This document shows, piece by piece, positions 1-5,662 of a stretch of DNA of 5,662 nt. The position numbers and the translations under genes are program-made. The stretch lies in NCBI GenBank assembly GCA_023458995.1, contig JAEWVV010000141.1:1-5662 (forward strand), given 5' to 3'. Numbering within the stretch: the stretch's first letter is position 1; every line of letters begins with the position of its first letter. Source of the stretch: Bacillota bacterium. Lineage in GTDB: Bacteria > Bacillota_I > Bacilli_A > Acholeplasmatales > Acholeplasmataceae. The notes under the pieces were generated by a model, which saw only the letters and a list, made by a program, of their open reading frames with translations, did no database searches and was not told where the DNA came from.

Positions 1-1
1 A

Positions 2-331
2 TTAATCGGAACTTCTTATACGATGAAAAGTGGTATCTATCATAACTATTTTAAAGATAGAGGAATTGAAGTGGTTGTTCCTAAGGAAGAAGATCAAAAT
101 TTGATTCATGATGTGATTTATCAGGAGCTCATTGTTGGTAAATATAGTGATCTAAGTCGAAATAAAATCTTAGATATCATTAAAAGAATGGATGTTGAAG
201 GTATCATTTTAGGGTGCACAGAATTACCACTTCTCATCCTAGATAAAGATTTAGCAATCTCTCGTTTTGATACAATGGAAATCCATGCAAAAGCAGCTGC
301 TAACTGGATGATAAAGGGTGAAAATAGGTGA
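2..331 (+). CDS. Aspartate/glutamate racemase family protein (C-terminal part, 5' truncated)
   Basis: The reading frame is open from the window edge, so the gene begins upstream and only about 110 C-terminal residues are visible; the family is usually about 230 residues. Seen: the start of the fragment reads LIGTSYTMKSGIYHNYF, and a GCTELPLL motif is encoded from 212, with its cysteine at 215-217. In the Asp/Glu racemase superfamily (aspartate racemase, YgeA/RacX-like) this is the second catalytic cysteine, which works with a first one in the missing N-terminal half. The family interconverts L- and D-amino acids by a PLP-independent two-base mechanism in the cytoplasm. Inferred: an amino-acid racemase of the aspartate/broad-specificity type; substrate cannot be decided from this half. 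An internal ATG at 23 is not the start, because conserved sequence continues upstream of it. The stop overlaps the next gene's start by 4 bp, so the pair is probably cotranscribed and translationally coupled. Confidence 0.85.
   Translation, partial: LIGTSYTMKSGIYHNYFKDRGIEVVVPKEEDQNLIHDVIYQELIVGKYSDLSRNKILDIIKRMDVEGIILGCTELPLLILDKDLAISRFDTMEIHAKAAANWMIKGENR
313..320 (+). promoter_or_regulatory. Ribosome binding site for the GTG-started flavoprotein gene
   Basis: AAAGGGTG lies 7 nt upstream of the GTG at 328, inside the end of the racemase gene. It supports a GTG start within the 4-bp GTGA overlap. The next in-frame ATG would lie beyond the FAD-binding glycine motif, so it cannot be the start. 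Confidence 0.7.
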
Positions 332-1542
332 TCTATCAAGCAATTATTATTGGTGGCGGGCCATCAGGTCTAATGGCAGCAAACGTTCTTGAAGAACATA
401 AAATCAATTTTCTTTTAATGGAAAAGAATGATAAACTTGCTAAAAAACTCTTACTGACGGGAGGTAAGAGATGTAATGTTACAAATAATCTAACTGTTGA
501 ACGTTTCATTGAATCTTTAAACATGAAACACAGAAGATTCTTATATAACAGTCTAAAAGCATTTGGACCAGAAGAAATAGTTCTATTCTTTAAAAATAAA
601 GGGCTTGGATTATTACTTGAGCAAGATTTAAAATACTTTCCGGAAACACATAAATCAGAAAGTGTTTTAAAAGCACTAACTCAAAATATCAAAGATGATC
701 ATCTTCATTTTGTAGAAAATGTGAAGACATTAGAAAAAGTAGATAAACATTGGAAGGTTACAACGACGAAAGGCATTTATTTATCAGAAAATGTGATCGT
801 TGCTACGGGATCTAAGGCTTATCCTACAACAGGTAGTAGTGGTGATGGCGTTGTTTATGCAAAGCATTTAGGACTTAAGACAATTCCTTTTACACCAGCT
901 GAAACACACATCTATGCAGATGTAATCAAAGAAAAATATAAAGATTTACAGGGTATTGCTATCTCAAATGCAAGACTCATGATTGAAGGACAAAAAACTG
1001 TTTTTGATGGCGGTGTTTTATTTACGCATTTTGGTTTGAGCGGACCTGCGATTCTTCATGCATCAGAAATTATTGCGAAGAAGCTACAAGATGAAAAAGT
1101 GTTTGTGACATTTTCACTCACTGAAATGGATGATCAAATTGTGATTGATTTTTTTGAAAAAGCATTTATCAATCATCAATCTCTAAATACATTTCTAGAA
1201 TCTATTGTGATTAAGCGTATCGCAAAACTCATTCCTATTTGGCTAAATCTAAAAGTAAAAAACATCAATGAGTATGCGAAAAAAGAACGTGATTTAATTT
1301 TAACGACACTCCTTAAATTCCGTGTTCAAATTGATCGTGTTGAATCCATTGAGCATGCATTTGTGAATGCTGGTGGAATTGATTGTAGTGAACTTGATCC
1401 TAAATCAATGATGTCAAAAACACATGAAGGTCTTTATTTTATTGGTGAGATCAACGATCTCCAAGGTCCTATTGGTGGATTTAATTTGACGATTGCTTTC
1501 TCTACAGGACATCTTGCAGCAAGTCATATCATTAATAAATGA
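328..1542 (+). CDS. HI0933/BaiN-type NAD(P)/FAD-dependent oxidoreductase
   Basis: A 404-residue cytoplasmic flavoprotein of normal family length. Seen: an N-terminal dinucleotide-binding motif GGGPSG at residues 9-14 within a beta strand of hydrophobic residues; the family signature GGKRCNVTNN at 45-54; the second FAD-contact motif ATGSKAYPTTGSSGDG at 159-174; and a C-terminal block from GGI at 349 through SKTHEGLYFIGE to GGFNLTIAFSTG, which closes the FAD site. These are hallmarks of the HI0933-like family, which databases label variously as aminoacetone oxidase-family or BaiN/RdsA-family proteins. Physiological substrates are unknown for most members, so those names should not be read as function. 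The GTG start is fixed by the Shine-Dalgarno site at 313-320 and by the position of GGGPSG. The gene is coupled to the upstream racemase by the GTGA overlap. No convincing terminator follows it. Confidence 0.9.
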   Translation: MIYQAIIIGGGPSGLMAANVLEEHKINFLLMEKNDKLAKKLLLTGGKRCNVTNNLTVERFIESLNMKHRRFLYNSLKAFGPEEIVLFFKNKGLGLLLEQDLKYFPETHKSESVLKALTQNIKDDHLHFVENVKTLEKVDKHWKVTTTKGIYLSENVIVATGSKAYPTTGSSGDGVVYAKHLGLKTIPFTPAETHIYADVIKEKYKDLQGIAISNARLMIEGQKTVFDGGVLFTHFGLSGPAILHASEIIAKKLQDEKVFVTFSLTEMDDQIVIDFFEKAFINHQSLNTFLESIVIKRIAKLIPIWLNLKVKNINEYAKKERDLILTTLLKFRVQIDRVESIEHAFVNAGGIDCSELDPKSMMSKTHEGLYFIGEINDLQGPIGGFNLTIAFSTGHLAASHIINK

Positions 1543-1601
1543 TAAAGTCATAATATAGATTCATTTGTATAAGCGTCTCACCTAATTCTTGGTTTTCACA
1601 A

Positions 1602-1610
1602 TGATATAAT
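1602..1610 (+). promoter_or_regulatory. Extended -10 promoter for the cyclic-di-GMP signalling gene
   Basis: TGATATAAT gives a perfect TATAAT at 1605-1610 preceded by the TGn extension. No good -35 hexamer lies 16-18 bp upstream (CTAATT at 1582-1587 is poor), which fits an extended -10 promoter of the housekeeping sigma factor. Transcription would begin near 1617, leaving a leader of about 22 nt, too short for a riboswitch. Confidence 0.65.
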
Positions 1611-1627
1611 GAGCATATCAAAGTATT

Positions 1628-1633
1628 AGGTGA
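1628..1633 (+). promoter_or_regulatory. Ribosome binding site deciding the start of the cyclic-di-GMP gene
   Basis: AGGTGA sits 5 nt before the ATG at 1639. An in-frame GTG at 1630 lies inside this site and has no purine-rich element at a proper distance of its own, so the ATG at 1639 is preferred. Confidence 0.7.
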
Positions 1634-1638
1634 TTAAA

Positions 1639-4104
1639 ATGAAGAATTACGCACGTATACAATTTTATATATCAGGAGCATTTTTAATCCTCAGTTTAAT
1701 TCTGTTTTTGGTCATTTATATTTATGCAGTTCAAACGATACGAACACGTCAAATCAAATTGCTTGAATTAGAACTTGATAAAGCTGAAATGGAAGTTCAA
1801 CTCTTTTTTTATGATTTTGAAACTGCGATTGATGACGTAGAAAACCAAGTTATTCATGGTGATATCAATCAACTTACCAATTATGTAACAATTAAACATC
1901 AGCATCATGAAAATATATCGAGTATCTATTTTGGTTCTAAAGATAATGTAATGTATATTTCATCACAGTTTACTCCACCACCAGGTTTTGATTTAAGGAC
2001 GCGTATATGGTACCAAATGGCAGTAGAAAAAGGTGATGTTATCGTCACTCCCGTATTTATGAATGCGACTGAAGATTATTTGATTACAACGATTGCTAAG
2101 CCTGTTTATGTGAATGGTGAACTCTTAGGTGTAATTGGAATCGATGTAAAAATCAATACCATTGATGTACATATCAAATCAAGAGTAGTCGGAGAAACAG
2201 GGTATGTTCTATTAATTGATTCAAATCATAAAGTCTTAACTTCGCCTGCTCATTGGGGAATGAGTGAACCTTTAGTTGATGCTCAAAATGTGGGGATCAA
2301 TCAAGAAAATCTTGAAGAGAATAAAGTGCTTTTGAATCAAAAAATTCACACGGATAATGTAGCTTTAATTTTAACGGATGTCGTGCTTGATTATTACACA
2401 TTAGTCGTTGTGATGCCAAATAGTGAGTACTATCGAACACAATATCAATTTGCGAATCTTTCGGTTGTAGTCTTTGTATTAATCAATATAGTTGGAATTT
2501 TCTTTATTTTATTTAATCGTACATTTGTTATTGATCCTCTTCGAAAACTGGATCGTGATATTGCAGATATTGATATTAAAAATCATAAAGGGTTTCGTAT
2601 TCCATATCAATCAAAAGATCGTTTTCTAGATGTTAAGAAAACATTGAATAATACACTAGATGCTGCAGAAGAATATTTTAATGAGAGTCGAATTGCAACT
2701 AATAAACTTCATCTAGAAAACCAACGCTTTAAATTGCTGATTGATTCAACTCAAGATTTTATTATACAAATTAATACAGAGCTTCATATTGTTTCTGCAT
2801 ATGGTAGGGGATTAACAAAAATTCAGTTGAATGAAACAGACTTAATCGGCAAAACAATGAATGAGGTTTTCTCTAAACAAGGCGTCACACATGATGATAA
2901 CATCGATGTAGCCCTAAAAGGGATACATAAACTCTATGATTGGGAGTTCACGTATGACAAACAAACATTTGTTTATGAAACATCTGTTTCACCTATTTAT
3001 GATCAAAATGAAACCATTATTGGTGTCGTATCGATTTCAAGAGATATTACTGAGACCAAGAAAAAACAAGATGAAATCAAATACATTAATCAGCATGATT
3101 ATTTAACGAATTTATATAATAGAAGAGCATTTCATGAAAAACTTGATGAGGAAAGCGATAAGAAATCGTATCCAATGACCATCATGATGCTAGATTTGAA
3201 TGGATTAAAAATCATCAATGATGCTTTTGGACATTTAAAGGGTGATGAAACACTTGTCAAAGTATCGGAAGTTTTAAATAGGCATTTAAGCAAGCACTTT
3301 GTTGCACGCATAGGTGGTGATGAGTTTGCTGCAATCATTACAAATGAATCCAAAGAGGATTGTGAAGCACTTGCTGAGACGATTATTACTGATGTATCAA
3401 AACTCAAAATCGAAAATGTACAGCTATCAATTTCCATTGGACTAGAAACAATCACGGTAAAAGTCAATGATTTTAATGATGTAATTAAATCTGCTGAAAA
3501 TAACATGTATCGTCATAAAGTCACAGAGAGTATGTCAGTCAGAAATAATGCGATTAAAGCAATTCATAAAACACTGACTGAAAAACATAAAGATGAGCGA
3601 ATGCATTCAGAGAAAGTGAGTCAACTTTGTTATGTCTTTGGTCTAGCTTTAGGACTTAATGTCGATAGTCTAAAAGAATTAAAACTTGCAGGTATGTATC
3701 ATGATATTGGTAAGATTGCGATACCAGATGCTATCTTAAATAAACCAAGTAAGCTGACTTATGAAGAGTTTGAAGTGATGAAGAGTCATACCGAACTTGG
3801 GTATAATATCTTAAGAGCTGCAGACGGTTATTCGAAATTAGCCGAATATGCATTAAGCCATCATGAAAGATGGGATGGTAAAGGATACCCAAGAGGACTC
3901 AAAGGAGAAGAAATTCCATTATTTGCTCGAATGATCAATCTTGCAGATAGTTATGATGCAATGACATCAGTGAGAGCTTATAAAGCAAAAATGTCAAAAG
4001 ATGATACAGTGAAAGAAATCATTAAGCATGCTGGTCATCAATTTGATCCTCAGCTTGCAAGAGTTTTTGTTGAAAAAGTACTTAAACGACCATGGGTCGA
4101 ATGA
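1639..4104 (+). CDS. Membrane Cache-PAS-GGDEF-HD-GYP cyclic-di-GMP synthase/phosphodiesterase
   Basis: An 821-residue inner-membrane signalling protein. Domains seen in order: TM helix 7-31; extracytoplasmic Cache sensor about 32-270, with R122-x-W124-Y125 and a closing GIDV (D169); TM helix 272-293; a degenerate HAMP-like linker from P300; PAS about 363-474, ending in the usual DIT-E-TKKK; GGDEF domain about 480-635; HD-GYP domain about 640-815. GGDEF is complete: D519 and N521 in the first metal/guanine segment, GH with GD downstream, and GGDEF at 559-563. The RxxD inhibitory site before it is absent (LSKH instead). HD-GYP is also complete: H656, HDIGK at 688-692, H717, HHE at 741-743, DGKGYP at 746-751, D770. 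Known: GGDEF domains make c-di-GMP from GTP and HD-GYP domains hydrolyse it. Inferred: an external small ligand and a PAS signal set the balance between the two. The gene has its own promoter and terminator, so it is monocistronic. Some hybrids have only one active domain; sequence alone does not tell. Confidence 0.93.
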   Translation: MKNYARIQFYISGAFLILSLILFLVIYIYAVQTIRTRQIKLLELELDKAEMEVQLFFYDFETAIDDVENQVIHGDINQLTNYVTIKHQHHENISSIYFGSKDNVMYISSQFTPPPGFDLRTRIWYQMAVEKGDVIVTPVFMNATEDYLITTIAKPVYVNGELLGVIGIDVKINTIDVHIKSRVVGETGYVLLIDSNHKVLTSPAHWGMSEPLVDAQNVGINQENLEENKVLLNQKIHTDNVALILTDVVLDYYTLVVVMPNSEYYRTQYQFANLSVVVFVLINIVGIFFILFNRTFVIDPLRKLDRDIADIDIKNHKGFRIPYQSKDRFLDVKKTLNNTLDAAEEYFNESRIATNKLHLENQRFKLLIDSTQDFIIQINTELHIVSAYGRGLTKIQLNETDLIGKTMNEVFSKQGVTHDDNIDVALKGIHKLYDWEFTYDKQTFVYETSVSPIYDQNETIIGVVSISRDITETKKKQDEIKYINQHDYLTNLYNRRAFHEKLDEESDKKSYPMTIMMLDLNGLKIINDAFGHLKGDETLVKVSEVLNRHLSKHFVARIGGDEFAAIITNESKEDCEALAETIITDVSKLKIENVQLSISIGLETITVKVNDFNDVIKSAENNMYRHKVTESMSVRNNAIKAIHKTLTEKHKDERMHSEKVSQLCYVFGLALGLNVDSLKELKLAGMYHDIGKIAIPDAILNKPSKLTYEEFEVMKSHTELGYNILRAADGYSKLAEYALSHHERWDGKGYPRGLKGEEIPLFARMINLADSYDAMTSVRAYKAKMSKDDTVKEIIKHAGHQFDPQLARVFVEKVLKRPWVE

Positions 4105-4134
4105 AAGGGTGGATAAAATCCACTTTTTTTCTTT
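4105..4134 (+). terminator. Rho-independent terminator after the cyclic-di-GMP gene
   Basis: GTGGAT (4109-4114) pairs perfectly with ATCCAC (4118-4123) around an AAA loop. The stem can extend outward through two G-U and then A-U pairs, and is followed by seven T residues (4124-4130), a C and three more T. It begins directly after the TGA stop and separates this gene from the oxidoreductase unit. Confidence 0.9.
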
Positions 4135-4161
4135 ATTATCAAAAAATCTCGATAAGAAACT

Positions 4162-4170
4162 TGATATAAT
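4162..4170 (+). promoter_or_regulatory. Extended -10 promoter for the oxidoreductase-acetyltransferase operon
   Basis: TGATATAAT, with TATAAT at 4165-4170 and the TGn extension, lies 22 nt upstream of the GTG start. The 16-18 bp upstream position is A-rich with no recognisable -35. Transcription would start near 4177, giving a leader of about 16 nt. Its position just after a strong terminator supports a fresh start of transcription here. Confidence 0.65.
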
Positions 4171-4181
4171 CATAGTGAAAA

Positions 4182-4188
4182 GAGGGGA
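4182..4188 (+). promoter_or_regulatory. Ribosome binding site deciding the oxidoreductase start
   Basis: GAGGGGA ends 4 nt before the GTG at 4193. It selects that GTG over the in-frame ATG at 4208, which lies too far away and would remove the first strand of the Rossmann fold. Confidence 0.65.
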
Positions 4189-4192
4189 TAGT

Positions 4193-5446
4193 GTGATACG
4201 TGCGATTATGTTAGGTGCAGGTAACAGAGGATTAGGTACTTATGGTGTTTATGCAAAAAAACATCCAGGTGATATCAAATTCATTGCCATTGCAGATCCA
4301 GATTCAGAAAGAAGAACTTTTTTTGCTGCTGAACATCAAATTGAAAAAGATATGACGTACGAAACAGCAGAACAAGTTCTAAAAGAACCTAAATTTGCTG
4401 ATGCTATTTTTGTATGCACACAAGATAGACAACATACGGAGAGTGTGGTCAAAGCGCTTCGTTTGGGATATCATGTTTTCTTGGAAAAACCCATGGCGAT
4501 TAAACCAAAGGATGTTATTCGTATTCAGAAACAACAATCTTTGTACCATCGTAAATTAGTTGTTGCACATGTCCTTCGTTATTCACCTTTTTTTACAACG
4601 CTTAAAAAAATACTTGTTGATCAAACGATTGGTAATCTCATGTCAGTTGATCACATTGAAAACGTTGGTTATTATCACCAGGCACATAGTTATGTGCGTG
4701 GTAACTGGAAAAATAGTGAAACCTCAAGTCCCATGATACTTGCTAAATCATGTCATGATATGGATATTTTATGTTATTTACTTGATCAAAAACCAGCTTT
4801 CGTTTCTTCATTTGGTGAGCTATCACACTATAGAAGAGAAAGTATGGAGGATGTCCCTGATGCTTGTTTAGATGGATGCCCCCATCAAGAAACCTGTTTA
4901 TATTATGCACCAAAAGTCTATTTGAATGCTGCTGATTGGATGAAGTTCCCTGTATCAAATGACTTAAGTGACGAAGCTATATTAAACGCACTTAAAAAAG
5001 GTCCTTATGGAAAATGTGTTTATCGTTCTAAAAATAATGTTGTTGATCATCAGAGTGTATCGATTCAATTTGAAAAGGGAACGATTGTTAATTTCATGAT
5101 GACAGCATTTACCAATGAGATCAAACGCACCATTCATCTCATGGGAACAAAAGGTGAAATCTTTGGAGATATGAATGACGATAAAATTAAAATTCATCTC
5201 TTTGGAAAACCATCTTATGAGGTTCATGTTCCTCATGTAGACGGAGGTCATAGTGGTGGCGATGATGCCGTTATGAAGCGATTTATCAATGCTCTTAAGT
5301 ATGATTGGAACACCGATGAAGATCTTGAGATTGCAGTGAGAGGACACCTTTTAGCGCTTGCTGCTGAAGAAGCTAGATTAGAGAAAAAAGTTATTGATTT
5401 TAATCAATATATGGAGGATGTTATACATGGAATTAAGAACAGCTAG
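4193..5446 (+). CDS. Gfo/Idh/MocA-family oxidoreductase with four-cysteine insert
   Basis: A 417-residue cytoplasmic NAD(P)-dependent oxidoreductase. Seen: an N-terminal Rossmann fold with GAGNRG at 8-13 and an acidic residue after the second strand (IADPD); EKP at 98-100, the family's cofactor/catalytic motif; and AKSCHDMD at 184-191, matching the H-x-x-D substrate-site region of the C-terminal alpha/beta domain. Then comes a cysteine-rich stretch: C225-x3-C229-x5-C235, with C275 in a GPYGKC segment, followed by VVDHQ. Near the end, HSGGDD lies at 353-358. The family acts on sugars, cyclitols and related alcohols; the substrate cannot be told here. The cysteines resemble a metal or Fe-S ligand set, but that is inference. 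The frame stays open upstream into the preceding gene and terminator, but promoter, Shine-Dalgarno site and homology all place the start at GTG 4193. The gene overlaps the acetyltransferase gene by 20 bp, so the two are almost certainly one operon. Confidence 0.9.
   Translation: MIRAIMLGAGNRGLGTYGVYAKKHPGDIKFIAIADPDSERRTFFAAEHQIEKDMTYETAEQVLKEPKFADAIFVCTQDRQHTESVVKALRLGYHVFLEKPMAIKPKDVIRIQKQQSLYHRKLVVAHVLRYSPFFTTLKKILVDQTIGNLMSVDHIENVGYYHQAHSYVRGNWKNSETSSPMILAKSCHDMDILCYLLDQKPAFVSSFGELSHYRRESMEDVPDACLDGCPHQETCLYYAPKVYLNAADWMKFPVSNDLSDEAILNALKKGPYGKCVYRSKNNVVDHQSVSIQFEKGTIVNFMMTAFTNEIKRTIHLMGTKGEIFGDMNDDKIKIHLFGKPSYEVHVPHVDGGHSGGDDAVMKRFINALKYDWNTDEDLEIAVRGHLLALAAEEARLEKKVIDFNQYMEDVIHGIKNS
5413..5417 (+). 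promoter_or_regulatory. Ribosome binding site for the acetyltransferase gene
   Basis: GGAGG lies 9 nt before the ATG at 5427, within the last codons of the oxidoreductase gene. It supports independent or coupled translation of the overlapping downstream gene. Confidence 0.75.
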
Positions 5447-5662
5447 ATTTGGGGAAGAACATCTTGTATCAGACTTAGCAGTCAAAGTGTTTAAGCCTAA
5501 CATGAAAGAACAATTCGTTAGACTTTACGATTCCTCAAATATTGATCATATGTTTATTGGTATTGAAGATGGAATAATTGTTTCATCACTCAATTATTAT
5601 GTGGCTCATATAAAGTCTAACTACGGCTTATTCAAAGTCGGTTCTGTTGGTTCAGTCTGTAC
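5427..5662 (+). CDS. GNAT-like N-acetyltransferase (N-terminal part, 3' truncated)
   Basis: Seventy-eight complete codons are visible before the window ends. The protein starts MELRTARFGEEHLVSDL, followed by VFKPNM, FIGIEDGIIVSSLNYY and KVGSVGSVC. This is the beginning of a GNAT fold: a first strand, an alpha1-alpha2 region, then strands that lead towards the acetyl-CoA site. The text just before the cut (VGSVGSVC, with the next codon beginning AC) matches the strand that in GNAT and Eis-like proteins precedes the R/Q-x-x-G-x-G/A acetyl-CoA loop, which lies outside the window. Known: GNAT proteins move an acetyl group from acetyl-CoA to amines. Inferred: an acetyltransferase acting near, or in the same pathway as, the oxidoreductase it overlaps; its substrate is unknown. 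The start is fixed by GGAGG at 5413-5417. Confidence 0.7.
   Translation, partial: MELRTARFGEEHLVSDLAVKVFKPNMKEQFVRLYDSSNIDHMFIGIEDGIIVSSLNYYVAHIKSNYGLFKVGSVGSVC

Larger units (their letters stand above)
1578..1633. repeat. Perfect 9-bp inverted repeat bracketing a promoter and ribosome binding site
   Basis: TCACCTAAT at 1578-1586 is the exact reverse complement of ATTAGGTGA at 1625-1633, with 38 bp between the arms. The dyad centre (1605/1606) falls on the -10 hexamer of the promoter at 1602-1610. The left arm covers the place where a -35 element would sit; the right arm contains the Shine-Dalgarno sequence AGGTGA of the cyclic-di-GMP gene. It could be a two-site operator, or an RNA hairpin that masks the ribosome binding site in read-through transcripts only. 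It could also be chance: arms this short do occur by accident in AT-rich DNA. Confidence 0.5.

Noticed and set aside
23..331. ATG at 23 as the true start of the racemase gene
   Set aside because: The frame is open and family-like upstream to the window edge, and the remaining protein would lack the N-terminal half with the first catalytic cysteine.
1527..1544. Hairpin TATCATT-AATA-AATGATA at the end of the flavoprotein gene as a terminator
   Set aside because: The stem is almost all A-T with one G-C pair, and no T-run follows; it is too weak to terminate.
1630..1638. GTG at 1630 as start of the c-di-GMP gene
   Set aside because: It lies inside the AGGTGA Shine-Dalgarno site that serves ATG 1639 and has no good site of its own. 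The difference is only three residues.
3132..3506. 124-codon open frame on the minus strand
   Set aside because: It lies opposite the conserved GGDEF domain; its serine-rich product matches no family, and it is a shadow of the coding strand.
4028..4192. Long upstream extension of the oxidoreductase reading frame to an ATG at 4028
   Set aside because: It would run through the end of the signalling gene, the terminator and the promoter, and adds 55 residues with no family match. The Shine-Dalgarno site and Rossmann start support GTG 4193.
4982..5347. 121-codon open frame on the minus strand
   Set aside because: It is opposite the C-terminal domain of the oxidoreductase and shows no recognisable motif or ribosome site; treated as a shadow.
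1..5662. Search by eye for CRISPR arrays, tRNA or rRNA genes, insertion sequences, riboswitches and phage genes
   Set aside because: None seen. The intergenic gaps are under 100 bp and are accounted for by promoters, ribosome sites and one terminator.

Overview
The window is AT-rich (by eye about one third G+C) and densely coded, with every gene on the + strand. TGG is used for Trp and TGA as a normal stop (it ends three of the genes), so the code is the standard bacterial one. Shine-Dalgarno sites are strong, two of the four visible starts are GTG, and the proteins resemble Firmicutes or standard-code Tenericutes types. A low-GC Gram-positive lineage (Bacillota, or Acholeplasma/Izemoplasma-like Mollicutes that keep TGA as stop) is the best guess. 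No marker gene settles it.

Layout: (1) 2-331 is the C-terminal half of an aspartate/glutamate racemase-family protein. Its stop overlaps by 4 bp the GTG start of (2) 328-1542, a HI0933/BaiN-type flavoprotein, so the two form an operon tail. (3) The gap 1543-1638 holds an extended -10 promoter flanked by a perfect 9-bp inverted repeat whose right arm covers the Shine-Dalgarno site of the next gene. (4) 1639-4104 encodes a membrane cyclic-di-GMP enzyme with the order TM, extracytoplasmic Cache sensor, TM, HAMP-like linker, PAS, GGDEF, HD-GYP. Both catalytic domains look intact. A strong intrinsic terminator follows its stop codon at once. (5) A second extended -10 promoter with the identical 9-mer TGATATAAT drives 4193-5446, a Gfo/Idh/MocA-family oxidoreductase with an unusual four-cysteine insert. 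It overlaps by 20 bp (6) 5427-end, the N-terminal part of a GNAT-like acetyltransferase cut by the window edge.

There are thus three transcription units: the racemase-flavoprotein operon tail, a monocistronic signalling gene, and an oxidoreductase-acetyltransferase operon. Nothing shows that the three units work together. I see no mobile element, CRISPR array, RNA gene or clearly new multi-gene system. The points most worth following are the sensor and catalytic make-up of the c-di-GMP protein, the inverted repeat at its promoter, and the cysteine cluster in the oxidoreductase.
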